In this document: positions 9,248 to 16,360 of the stretch, piece by piece
Numbering within the stretch: the first letter of the stretch is position 1
How the letters are laid out: each line of letters begins with the position of its first letter
Source: Sphaerisporangium siamense
GTDB taxonomy: Bacteria > Actinomycetota > Actinomycetes > Streptosporangiales > Streptosporangiaceae
Assembly (NCBI RefSeq): GCF_014205275.1
Contig: NZ_JACHND010000001.1
Location: forward strand, 2,108,001-2,172,000
Direction of reading: 5' to 3'
Length of the DNA: 64,000 nt
Made by a program: the position numbers and the translations under genes
The notes under the pieces: model-generated
What the model was told of the DNA's origin: nothing
Database searches by the model: none
What the model saw: the letters and a program-made list of their open reading frames with translations, nothing else

Positions 9248-10720
9248 GTGAGTGAGATAACCGCCCCCACATCCCCATCGTCCGGATTCCGCGGCCGGCT
9301 CGACCGGTACTTCCACATCAGCGAGCGGGGCTCGACGCTGAACCGCGAGGTCCGCGGCGGTCTGGCCACGTTCTTCACGATGGCCTACATCGTCGTGCTC
9401 AACCCGCTGATCCTCGGCGGGGTCAAGGACGCCGACGGTCAGTACCTCGGCGACGGCACCACCCAGAACATCGCCCTCATCGCGGCGGCCACCGCGCTGA
9501 CGGCGGGTGTTCTCACGATCCTCATGGGCGTCGTGGCCAAGGTGCCGTTCGCCCTGGCGGCCGGGCTCGGCCTGAACGCGTTCGTCGCCTTCGGCCTGGC
9601 TCCCACCATGTCGTGGGAGGACGCGATGGGCCTGATCGTGCTGGAGGGCATCGTCATCACGGTCCTTGTGCTGACCGGGTTCAGGACGGCCGTGTTCCAC
9701 GCCATCCCCGCCCAGCTCAAGACCGCCATCAGCGTCGGCATCGGCCTCTTCATCGCCCTGATCGGGTTCGTGGACTCCGGCTTCGTCCGCAAGGCCGCCG
9801 GGACGCCGCTGGAGCTCGGCATCGGCGGCTCGCTGACGAGCTGGCCGATCTTCGTCTTCGTGGTCGGCCTGCTGATCACCGTCCTGCTCGTGGCGCGCAA
9901 GGTGAAGGGCGCGATCCTGCTCGGCATCGTCGCCACCACGGTGCTGGCCATCCTGGTCGAGGCCGTCGTCAAGGTCGGGCCGTCCGCCGGAGGCAAGAAC
10001 CCGCTCGGCTGGAGCCTGGTCACCCCCACCCTGCCCGACAAGATCATCGGGGTGCCGGACCTCAGCCTGTTCGGCCAGTTCAGCCTGTTCGGCTCGTTCA
10101 CCAAGATCAGCGCCGTACTGGCCGTCATGTTCGTGTTCACGCTGCTCATCACGGACTTCTTCGACACGATGGGCACGATCGTCGGCGTCGGCGGCCAGGC
10201 GGGTCTCGTCGATTCGGACGGCTCGCTGCCCCGAACCCGCGAGATCCTGCTGATCGACTCGGTCGCGGCGGCGGCCGGCGGCGCGGCGTCCACCTCGTCC
10301 AACACCACCTACATCGAGTCGGCGGCCGGCGTCGGCGAGGGCGCCCGCACGGGCCTCGCCAGTGTGGTCACCGGCATTCTCTTCCTCCTCGCCGCCTTCC
10401 TGTCCCCCCTGGCCAACGTCGTCCCCTACGAGGCCGCCGCCCCCGCCCTGGTCGTCGTCGGCTTCCTCATGCTGACCGCCATCCGCCAGATCGACTTCAC
10501 CGACTACGAGATCGCCATCCCGTCCTTCCTGACGATCGTCCTGATGCCGTTCACCTACTCGATCAGCAACGGCATCGGCGCCGGTTTCATCACCTACGTC
10601 CTCATCAAGGTCATCCGCGGCAAATCCCGCGAACTCCACCCCTTGCTCTGGCTGGTCACCGCCCTGTTCGTCATCTACTTCACCCTCGGCCCCATCAAGA
10701 TCCTCCTCGGCCTGTCCTGA
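9248..10720 (+). CDS. NCS2-family nucleobase permease
   Basis: A 490-residue integral membrane protein of the nucleobase-cation symporter 2 family, AzgA-like branch. It shows the family N terminus (REVRGGLATFFTMAYIVVLNP), about 12-14 membrane segments, a conserved DFFDTMGTIVGVG motif in the middle, and the TSSNTTYIESAAGVGEGARTG stretch split around the substrate site. AzgA-type members import adenine, guanine or hypoxanthine with protons; the exact substrate is not readable. GTG 9248 is the start; the frame extends upstream only through non-conserved sequence. No purine riboswitch-like fold is apparent in the leader. Confidence 0.9.
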   Translation: MSEITAPTSPSSGFRGRLDRYFHISERGSTLNREVRGGLATFFTMAYIVVLNPLILGGVKDADGQYLGDGTTQNIALIAAATALTAGVLTILMGVVAKVPFALAAGLGLNAFVAFGLAPTMSWEDAMGLIVLEGIVITVLVLTGFRTAVFHAIPAQLKTAISVGIGLFIALIGFVDSGFVRKAAGTPLELGIGGSLTSWPIFVFVVGLLITVLLVARKVKGAILLGIVATTVLAILVEAVVKVGPSAGGKNPLGWSLVTPTLPDKIIGVPDLSLFGQFSLFGSFTKISAVLAVMFVFTLLITDFFDTMGTIVGVGGQAGLVDSDGSLPRTREILLIDSVAAAAGGAASTSSNTTYIESAAGVGEGARTGLASVVTGILFLLAAFLSPLANVVPYEAAAPALVVVGFLMLTAIRQIDFTDYEIAIPSFLTIVLMPFTYSISNGIGAGFITYVLIKVIRGKSRELHPLLWLVTALFVIYFTLGPIKILLGLS

Positions 10721-10815
10721 TAACGACTTCCCGGGTGCCGTCGCGGTCGTTCTGGAACCGTCAGGCCCGGAACGACCGTCGAGCGGAGGCCCGGTCGGGG
10801 GGATCGGGACGCAGG

Positions 10816-10821
10816 TATACT
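10816..10821 (+). promoter_or_regulatory. Candidate -10 element of vapBC
   Basis: TATACT lies seven bases before the antitoxin ATG at 10829. A start site six to eight bases after this hexamer would fall on or next to the ATG, so the transcript is probably leaderless. There is no Shine-Dalgarno sequence between the hexamer and the ATG, which fits. Confidence 0.5.
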
Positions 10822-10828
10822 GGTCGGT

Positions 10829-11044
10829 ATGACCGTTACGACGATCAAGGTGCCGAAGAGCACGCGCGACCGTCTTCATCGGCTGGCCGCGGCCGATGGG
10901 CTGACGCTCGCCCAAGAGATCGACAAGCTGATTGATCAGCACGCACCGCGGCCCAAGCCGTCGATCGGCGGTTTCCGCAGCGCGCGACCGCTGAGCGCCG
11001 AGGAGATCGACGCCGAGCTCATCGAGGGCTTCGGTGCTCCGTGA
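10829..11044 (+). CDS. vapB: VapB-like ribbon-helix-helix antitoxin
   Basis: A 71-residue protein whose first 40 residues (TVTTIKVPKSTRDRLHRLAA...LTLAQEIDKLID) match a ribbon-helix-helix DNA-binding fold: a short beta strand, then two helices. The C-terminal half (LSAEEIDAELIEGFG) would be the extended toxin-wrapping tail. Its stop overlaps the GTG start of the PIN-domain toxin by four bases, the usual layout for VapBC pairs. It probably represses its own promoter. The ATG at 10829 appears to be leaderless. Confidence 0.85.
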   Translation: MTVTTIKVPKSTRDRLHRLAAADGLTLAQEIDKLIDQHAPRPKPSIGGFRSARPLSAEEIDAELIEGFGAP

Positions 11045-11472
11045 CCATCGTCGTCGACACCAGTGCGATCTTGGCGCTCTTCGATGAAGCCTACGACGAG
11101 CACAGGCCGATCGCCGAGATCGTCACGGGGGCCTCGGATCCGTTGGTCGTCTCTCCGTTGATCGTGGCGGAGGTGGATTACATGTTGTGGAGCAGGTTCG
11201 GAGCGGCCGCAGCCCGCCGTTTCGCCGAGGACATCGTCAGCGGCGCGTACGATCTGGCTGAATGGACGGCCGACGATCACGCCGCCGCGCTCGCCGTCAC
11301 GAGTCAATATCAGGACGACAAGGATTATGTCGGCTTCGCCGACGCCTCGAATGTGGTGCTCGCGGACCGTTACCGCACGATCCGCCTACTGACATTGGAT
11401 CAGCGGCACTTTCGCAGGCTGCGTCCTCTGTGGGGAGCGGACCATTTTGTGCTTCTGCCCTATGACGCCTGA
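11041..11472 (+). CDS. vapC: VapC-like PIN-domain toxin ribonuclease
   Basis: A 143-residue PIN-domain protein. The expected metal-binding acidic residues are present: D6 in the first strand (VVDTSAIL), E44 (IVAEVDY), D101 (GFADASNVV) and D120 (LLTLDQRHF). VapC toxins are Mg-dependent endoribonucleases, often cutting tRNA or rRNA; the target here is unknown. The GTG start overlaps the antitoxin stop as GTGA, so translation is probably coupled. The catalytic set looks intact, so the toxin is likely active when freed from its partner. Confidence 0.88.
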   Translation: MTIVVDTSAILALFDEAYDEHRPIAEIVTGASDPLVVSPLIVAEVDYMLWSRFGAAAARRFAEDIVSGAYDLAEWTADDHAAALAVTSQYQDDKDYVGFADASNVVLADRYRTIRLLTLDQRHFRRLRPLWGADHFVLLPYDA

Positions 11473-11503
11473 CGCGTTCGATGCTGAGTGATGTATCCGC
11501 TGA

Positions 11504-12661
11504 TCAGCGCTTGATCGCGCGGAGGATGACGAACTTCGGGTTGCTGGCGGCCAGCTCGCAGTTGCCGAAGAGGCGGCGGAGTTTGGTGTGGTAGGCGAGG
11601 TGGCGGTTGCCTATGACCCAGAGTTCGCCGCCGGGGCGGAGGGCGGTGCGGGCGCCCGTGAACATGCGCCAGGCCGTGGCGTCGGTCGTGGCGCGGTGGG
11701 TGTGGAACGGCGGGTTGTTCAGGACCAGGTCCACCGAGCCCTTCGGCACGCCTGACATGCCGTCGGAGGCGAGCAGCTCCACCGGGGCGTCGAGGTTGGC
11801 CTTCCAGGTGGCCTCGGCGGAGGCCAGAGCCTGGTGGGACTCGTCGATGAAGAGCACCTCGGCGTCGCGGTTGTCCAGGGCCGCCGCCATCCCCAGGACG
11901 CCGTTGCCGCACCCGAGGTCCGCCACCCGGTCGTGGCCCCGGCGGTGCGGGAGGTTGCCCAGCAGGAAGCGGGTGCCGATGTCGAGCCGGTCGGCACAGA
12001 AGATGCCCGCGTGGTTGACGACGGTCCGGCCCGAGGCGATGCCGACGTCGGAGGGCAGCTCGTAGCGTCGCGGCCACGGGCTCGGGCCCGGGTGCAGGCC
12101 AGGGTCCGGCGCGCAGAAGATGAGCCGCGCCTTCTTCTCGGCGAGGGACGTCCGGGTGGGGCCGAGGATCTTCTCGAAGAGGCGCAGCGTCGAGGTGTGG
12201 ATCTCGGTCACCATGCCCGTGCCCACGACCAGCGTGTCCGCGTGCACGGAGGGCGCGAGGCGGTGGAGCTGGTCCTCCAGGAGGGCCAGGCTCTTGGGCA
12301 CGCGAATCAGCAGCGTGTCGACGCGCGGGGGAGGGGCGTCCCGGGTGGTCAGCAGGCGCACCGCCGCGGGGTCAACGCCGTTGCGGGCCAGGTTGGCGCG
12401 GGTGGCCTCCTGGGTGAGGAACGAGTCGGTGATCTGAACCGGACGGCGTCCGGCGAGCGCGGTCGCCAGCGCGCCCCACCGGTCGCCGAGCACCACCACG
12501 GTGCCCGGCGGATCGGCGGGCGGCACGTCGGCGCCGGCGAGATGCCGGAGCAGGTACGCGTCGGCGGCGTCCCAGGCGCGCAGCGGATCGCGAGGATCCT
12601 CGGGATGGCGGGCGAGGTCGATCTCGCCCCACGCCGTCGTCAGCCGCTCCACCGCGCCCAC
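11504..12661 (-). CDS. RlmG/RsmC-type rRNA guanine-N2 methyltransferase
   Basis: A 385-residue methyltransferase. The C-terminal half holds a class I SAM-binding motif (VADLGCGNGVLG, residues 246-257) and the NPPFH motif (316-320) typical of N2-guanine methyltransferases acting on rRNA. The N-terminal half is a degenerate second methyltransferase-like domain, as in RlmG and RsmC, where it helps bind RNA. Length and layout fit RlmG, which makes m2G in 23S rRNA, but RsmC (16S rRNA) cannot be excluded. Start is GTG 12661. It converges with vapC. Confidence 0.82.
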   Translation of the reverse strand: MGAVERLTTAWGEIDLARHPEDPRDPLRAWDAADAYLLRHLAGADVPPADPPGTVVVLGDRWGALATALAGRRPVQITDSFLTQEATRANLARNGVDPAAVRLLTTRDAPPPRVDTLLIRVPKSLALLEDQLHRLAPSVHADTLVVGTGMVTEIHTSTLRLFEKILGPTRTSLAEKKARLIFCAPDPGLHPGPSPWPRRYELPSDVGIASGRTVVNHAGIFCADRLDIGTRFLLGNLPHRRGHDRVADLGCGNGVLGMAAALDNRDAEVLFIDESHQALASAEATWKANLDAPVELLASDGMSGVPKGSVDLVLNNPPFHTHRATTDATAWRMFTGARTALRPGGELWVIGNRHLAYHTKLRRLFGNCELAASNPKFVILRAIKR

Positions 12662-12748
12662 GCTAGCGACTCCCGGAGCTTCGGGAGTAATCCACCTCCC
12701 GGTCCGAGGCTTCGGCGTGCGGGGGGCACGTGGCGGTTAGGGTGAGGT

Positions 12749-13243
12749 GTGGTCGGCAAGGGGCGGCGGGGTGTGCCGGTGGAGCTTCTCGGACACCTCC
12801 GGCAGGCGCGCGACCGCATGGACCGCGACTACCGCGCGGAGCTCGACCTGGACGCGCTGGCCGCCGTCGCCGGGATCTCCAAGTACTACTTCATCCGCTG
12901 CTTCGAGGCCGCCTACGGCGAGACCCCGATGCGCTACCTCACGCGCCGCCGCCTGGAGCGCGCCCAGGACCTGCTGCGCGCGGCCAACCTGACCGTGACC
13001 GAGATCTGCATGGCCGTGGGGTTCACGAGCCTCGGCTCGTTCTCCTCGAAGTTCACCCAGCTCGTAGGCGAGAGCCCGAGCGCGTACCGCGACCGGTGGG
13101 CGGCGCGCGGCGGCCCGCACATCCCCGGCTGCTACCTGTTCATGAACGGCGTGCTCGACCTGGCGGGCACGAAGGCGCCGGGGGAGGCGGGCCCGTCCGA
13201 TTGTGCAATTTTGGAGAAGCCCAGTTCAGAGAGGCCGGAGTAG
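12749..13243 (+). CDS. AraC-family transcription regulator (short)
   Basis: A 164-residue regulator with the two helix-turn-helix motifs of AraC/XylS: ALAAVAGISKYYFIRCFEAA (about 29-48) and the second within TVTEICMAVGFTSLGSFSSKF (about 88-108), then GESPSAYR. There is no separate ligand domain; about 45 residues follow the DNA-binding domain. It is 10 bases upstream of a VOC-family gene, so it may control or sense the substrate of that gene. This AraC-VOC pairing is common in actinomycetes. Start is GTG 12749. Confidence 0.85.
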   Translation: MVGKGRRGVPVELLGHLRQARDRMDRDYRAELDLDALAAVAGISKYYFIRCFEAAYGETPMRYLTRRRLERAQDLLRAANLTVTEICMAVGFTSLGSFSSKFTQLVGESPSAYRDRWAARGGPHIPGCYLFMNGVLDLAGTKAPGEAGPSDCAILEKPSSERPE

Positions 13244-13253
13244 CTTCTCCCGC

Positions 13254-13664
13254 ATGATTACGAACATCTCGCTGACCACGGTCTACTGCCTCGACCAGGA
13301 CGAGGCGCGTGACTTCTACGTCGACGTCCTCGGCTTCGTCCCGGCCGCCGACGTGTCCATGGAGGGCTTCCGCTGGGTGACCGTGTGCCACCCCGACCAC
13401 CCCGAGGTCCAGATCACGCTCATGAAGCCGGGCCCGCCGCTGGACGAGGAGGCCGCGGCCTTCTACCGGCGGCAGCTTGAGAAGGGCCAGAGCGGCGGCC
13501 TCGGCCTCGCGGTGGACGACTGCCGCAAGACCTACGAGGAGCTGACCGCCAAGGGCGTGACGTTCCTGCAGACGCCGGAGGAGCGGCCGTACGGCGTCGA
13601 GGCCGTCATGCGTGACAACCAGGGGAACTGGATCGTGCTGGTCGAGGCCAAGGCGCGACGCTGA
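13254..13664 (+). CDS. VOC (glyoxalase/bleomycin-resistance) family protein
   Basis: A 136-residue protein with the paired beta-alpha-beta-beta-beta modules of the vicinal oxygen chelate fold. Module one begins with ITNISLTTVYCLDQDEARDFY and module two begins near GGLGLAVDDC, ending in a VMRDNQGNWIVLVE strand with a metal-ligand-like Glu. Members include dioxygenases, glyoxalases and drug-binding proteins; the reaction cannot be assigned. It follows the AraC gene by 10 bases and ends at a strong hairpin terminator (13672-13704). Confidence 0.85.
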   Translation: MITNISLTTVYCLDQDEARDFYVDVLGFVPAADVSMEGFRWVTVCHPDHPEVQITLMKPGPPLDEEAAAFYRRQLEKGQSGGLGLAVDDCRKTYEELTAKGVTFLQTPEERPYGVEAVMRDNQGNWIVLVEAKARR

Positions 13665-13671
13665 GCCCGGG

Positions 13672-13704
13672 GGCCGCCCGCGACGACGGGGGTCGCGGGC
13701 GGCC
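13672..13704. terminator. Bidirectional hairpin terminator
   Basis: A perfect 13-bp inverted repeat, arms GGCCGCCCGCGAC and GTCGCGGGCGGCC, with a 7-base loop. It lies between the ends of the convergent VOC gene and the first CBM2 gene. No T-tract is present, as is usual in high-GC actinomycetes. A near-identical hairpin follows the paralogous CBM2 gene. Confidence 0.8.
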
Positions 13705-13714
13705 GGAGGCGGTG

Positions 13715-14845
13715 TCAGCCGGTTAGGCAGGTGGCTCCGTTGAGGGAGACCTTCGCGGGGGCGGCGGCGGTTCCGCCGTGTGTGGCGGTGAATCCGACCT
13801 GGGTGGAGGTGCCGGCGGGGATGGTCTTGTTCCACTGCTGGTGGGTGCCGCTGATCCGGGCTCCGTCCTGTGTCCAGGTGGCCGACCAGCCGGAGGCCAG
13901 GCGGGGCGGCGGAGAGGCGTAGTCCAAGGTCAGCGTCCATCCGTCGATCGCCGTGGTTCCGGTGTTGCGGATGGTGATGTCGGCGTTGAGGCCGGTGTTC
14001 CAGGTCGTCGCCCGGTAGGTCACCGTGCAGGATCCGGTGGGCATGCCCTCACGGGCCAGGGCGGACAGCGAGTCGGAGGGCAGGCTGAGGTTGTCCCAAG
14101 GGTCCCTGGCCACCACGTGGTAGAGGTAGCGCTTCCCCGTCTCCAGGCCCGTCTCGGTGAAGGTGGGGTGGGCGGAGGCTACGCGCGTGCCGACCTTGAG
14201 GTAGGTGGTCGCGGTCTTCCGGTAGACGTCGTAGGCCGCCACGCCGATGTTGTCGGTCGAGGGCTGCCAGCAGAACGCCACGCCGGGGTAGTCGGCCAGG
14301 CAGCCGTCGGTCAGCCCGGTCGGTTTGGTCGGCGGCGTGATGTCGTCGGGGATGGGGCTCGGCGAGATGGTGGGCGACATGCCGAGCGTCGCCACGACGG
14401 TGATCATCTGGGACGGCAGGCTGACGTTGCCCGCGGCGTCCCTGGCCGAGACGTACATCGTGTACAGGCGGCCGTAATCGCCGGAGAAGCCGCCGATGGT
14501 GCTGGTCGTGGTGGTGGCGTGGACGAATCCGGCGGGGGTCAGCTTGTAGATGTCGTATCCGACGACCCCGGTGTCGTCGTTCGAGGGTGTCCAGCAGATG
14601 GAGGCGTACCCGGTCGGGAAGGTGGGGGCCAGAGGGGGCGGGCAGGGACGTACGCCCCCGGGTTCGGACGGCGGTTTGACGTCGCCGGCCGCGGCGGCGT
14701 TCGCGGCCTGCGGCGGGAGCGCCGCGGCCACCTGGGGTGCGGGTACTGCGAGGGCGGCCTGTCCCGCGGATCCGATCACGAGCGCGGCGGCGACGAACGC
14801 CAGGGTGAGGAGAACCGCGCCTAAGGAGTGCTTGCCGATCTTCAT
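13715..14845 (-). CDS. Secreted FN3-FN3-CBM2 carbohydrate-binding protein (copy A)
   Basis: A 376-residue exported protein. Residues 1-33 are a signal peptide (MKIGKHSLGAVLLTLAFVAA start, AALA-type cleavage region). Two fibronectin type III-like domains follow (about 60-155 and 170-265), separated by a short Ser/Pro linker. Residues 273-376 form a family 2 carbohydrate-binding module with bracketing cysteines C273 and C373 and surface tryptophans in GWTLTL, SGWSATW and HQQWNKTI. CBM2 modules bind cellulose, chitin or xylan. No catalytic domain is present, so it may be a free-standing binding protein. ATG 14845 has a strong AAGGGGCGG ribosome binding site. It is a tandem paralog of the gene at 14980. 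Confidence 0.88.
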   Translation of the reverse strand: MKIGKHSLGAVLLTLAFVAAALVIGSAGQAALAVPAPQVAAALPPQAANAAAAGDVKPPSEPGGVRPCPPPLAPTFPTGYASICWTPSNDDTGVVGYDIYKLTPAGFVHATTTTSTIGGFSGDYGRLYTMYVSARDAAGNVSLPSQMITVVATLGMSPTISPSPIPDDITPPTKPTGLTDGCLADYPGVAFCWQPSTDNIGVAAYDVYRKTATTYLKVGTRVASAHPTFTETGLETGKRYLYHVVARDPWDNLSLPSDSLSALAREGMPTGSCTVTYRATTWNTGLNADITIRNTGTTAIDGWTLTLDYASPPPRLASGWSATWTQDGARISGTHQQWNKTIPAGTSTQVGFTATHGGTAAAPAKVSLNGATCLTG

Positions 14846-14931
14846 TCCGCCCCTTTGTCGATGGGTGTCGGCGTGTATCCCCCCGCGTAGATCGTGAAGC
14901 GACTCCACGAATTCGCGAAGGGCCGAGCTTT
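14841..14931 (-). repeat. Duplicated leader of CBM2 gene copy A
   Basis: About 90 bases upstream of and including the start of copy A match 16151-16242 upstream of copy B with only scattered differences. The shared block includes the AAGGGGCGG ribosome binding site and, at 14894-14908, an imperfect version of the palindrome at 16204-16218. It shows that the duplication included control DNA. Confidence 0.75.
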
Positions 14932-14942
14932 CGAGGACCCGG

Positions 14943-14970
14943 GGCCGCCCGCGATGTGTCGCGGGCGGCC
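14943..14970 (-). terminator. Hairpin terminator after CBM2 copy B
   Basis: A perfect 12-bp inverted repeat, arms GGCCGCCCGCGA and TCGCGGGCGGCC, with a TGTG loop, directly after the stop of copy B. Its arms are the same as those of the terminator at 13672-13704, so the terminator was duplicated with the gene. Confidence 0.8.
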
Positions 14971-14979
14971 GTAGGGATG

Positions 14980-16155
14980 TCAGCCGGTTACGCAGGTGGC
15001 TCCGTTGAGCGCGACCTTCGCGGGGGCGGCGGCGGTTCCGCCGTGTGTGGCGGTGAATCCGACCTGGGTGGAGGTGCCGGCGGGGATGGTCTTGTTCCAC
15101 TGCTGGTGGGTGCCGCTGATCCGGGCTCCGTCCTGTGTCCAGGTGGCCGACCAGCCGGAGGCCAGGCGGGGTGCCGGGGAGGCGTATTCGAGGGTCAGCG
15201 TCCACCCGTCGATCGCCGTGGCGCCGGTGTTGCGGATGGTGATCTCGGCGTTGAGGCCGGTGTTCCACGTCGTGGCCCGGTAGGTCACCGTGCAGGATCC
15301 GGTGGGCGAGGGGCTCGGGCTGGGCATGCCCTCGCGGGCGAGCGCCGAGAGGATGGCGGACGGCAGGCTGATGTTGTTCGCCACGTCCCTGGCCACCACG
15401 AAGTAGTTGTAGCGCTTCCCCGTCTCCAGGCCGGTCTCGGTGAAGTGCAGGAAGGGGGCGGTCTGGCGCGTGCCGACCTTGAGGTAGGCGGTCGCGGTCT
15501 CGCGGTAGATGTCGTAGGCGACCACGCCGATGTTGTCGGTCGAGGGCTGCCAGCAGAAGGAGACGCCCGCGAAGTCGGCCAGGCAGCCGTCGCTCAGGCC
15601 CGCCGGCCTCGACGGAGGCTGGTTGTCGGGGAAGGCGGTCGGGGAGGGCGACGGTGACGGGGTCATCCCGGTGACCGCGGGGACGGTGATCAGCTCGGAC
15701 GGCGCGCTGACGTTCCCGGCCGTGTCCCTGGCCACGACGTAGATCGTGTACATGCGGTTCAGCTCACCGGAGAAGCCGCCCACGGTGGAGGTCGTGGTGG
15801 CCGCCTTGACGAACCCTTCGACGTCGAGGCGGTAGAGGTCGTAGCCGGCGATGCCGGAGCCGTCCGACGAGGCGTACCAGCAGATCGAGGCGTATCCGGG
15901 CTGGTAGGTCGGGGCGAGGGGCACCGGGCAGTGCCGCAGGCCCGTGGGCCGGGTCGGAGGTGTGGTGTCGTCGGCGCTCCGCGCCTGCGCGGCCGCCTGT
16001 CCCGGGAGAACCTGGGCCTGTACCGGGGCCTGGGCCGCCTGCGGCGCGGGGACGGTCGCGCGGGCGGCCTGCCCCGCGGACCCGAGGACGAGCGCGGCGG
16101 CGACGAACGCCAGGGTGAGGAGAACCGCGCTTAAGGAGTGTCTGCCGATCTTCAT
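14980..16155 (-). CDS. Secreted FN3-FN3-CBM2 carbohydrate-binding protein (copy B)
   Basis: A 391-residue paralog of the protein at 13715, with the same order: signal peptide, two FN3-like domains, CBM2 (about residues 288-391). The CBM2 parts are nearly identical, differing at a few positions, while the signal-peptide-to-FN3 linkers differ more and copy B has an extra SPSPSPT linker before the CBM. The cysteine pair and the tryptophans of the binding face are kept. It lies upstream of copy A on the same strand with its own terminator, so the two are probably separate transcripts. Start ATG 16155 has the same ribosome binding site. Confidence 0.88.
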   Translation of the reverse strand: MKIGRHSLSAVLLTLAFVAAALVLGSAGQAARATVPAPQAAQAPVQAQVLPGQAAAQARSADDTTPPTRPTGLRHCPVPLAPTYQPGYASICWYASSDGSGIAGYDLYRLDVEGFVKAATTTSTVGGFSGELNRMYTIYVVARDTAGNVSAPSELITVPAVTGMTPSPSPSPTAFPDNQPPSRPAGLSDGCLADFAGVSFCWQPSTDNIGVVAYDIYRETATAYLKVGTRQTAPFLHFTETGLETGKRYNYFVVARDVANNISLPSAILSALAREGMPSPSPSPTGSCTVTYRATTWNTGLNAEITIRNTGATAIDGWTLTLEYASPAPRLASGWSATWTQDGARISGTHQQWNKTIPAGTSTQVGFTATHGGTAAAPAKVALNGATCVTG

Positions 16156-16242
16156 TCCGCCCCTTGTTCGATTGGTGTCGGCGTGGATCCCCCCGCATAG
16201 ATCGTGAAGCAACTTCACCAATTCGTAAAGGGCCCGAACTTT
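16151..16242 (-). repeat. Duplicated leader of CBM2 gene copy B
   Basis: The counterpart of 14841-14931. The two leaders align end to end with about one difference per eight to ten bases, judged by eye. Confidence 0.75.
16204..16218. promoter_or_regulatory. Candidate operator palindrome upstream of CBM2 copy B
   Basis: GTGAAG and CTTCAC form a perfect 6-bp inverted repeat with a 3-base spacer, about 50 bases before the copy B start. In copy A the same place reads GTGAAG-CGA-CTCCAC, with one mismatch. Conservation in both leaders suggests a shared regulator or promoter part; this is inference. Confidence 0.4.
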
Positions 16243-16360
16243 CGTGGAGGTCACCAGCGGGACGGGGAGGGGTGGGCAGGCGGCGAGGAAATTCGATTGC
16301 CGGTGCAGGACGGTATGACTAGCGTCGGACGCCCTTGCCCCGGACGATCGGATAGTGCTC

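Noticed and set aside
9155-10942. A 595-codon - strand frame opposite the NCS2 permease.
   Set aside because: Asp/Glu/Gln-rich antisense of a membrane protein; no recognisable domain.
11498-11509. 12-base palindrome CGCTGATCAGCG between vapC and the RlmG-like gene as a terminator.
   Set aside because: It has no loop, so it cannot form a stable hairpin; at most it is a protein site or chance.
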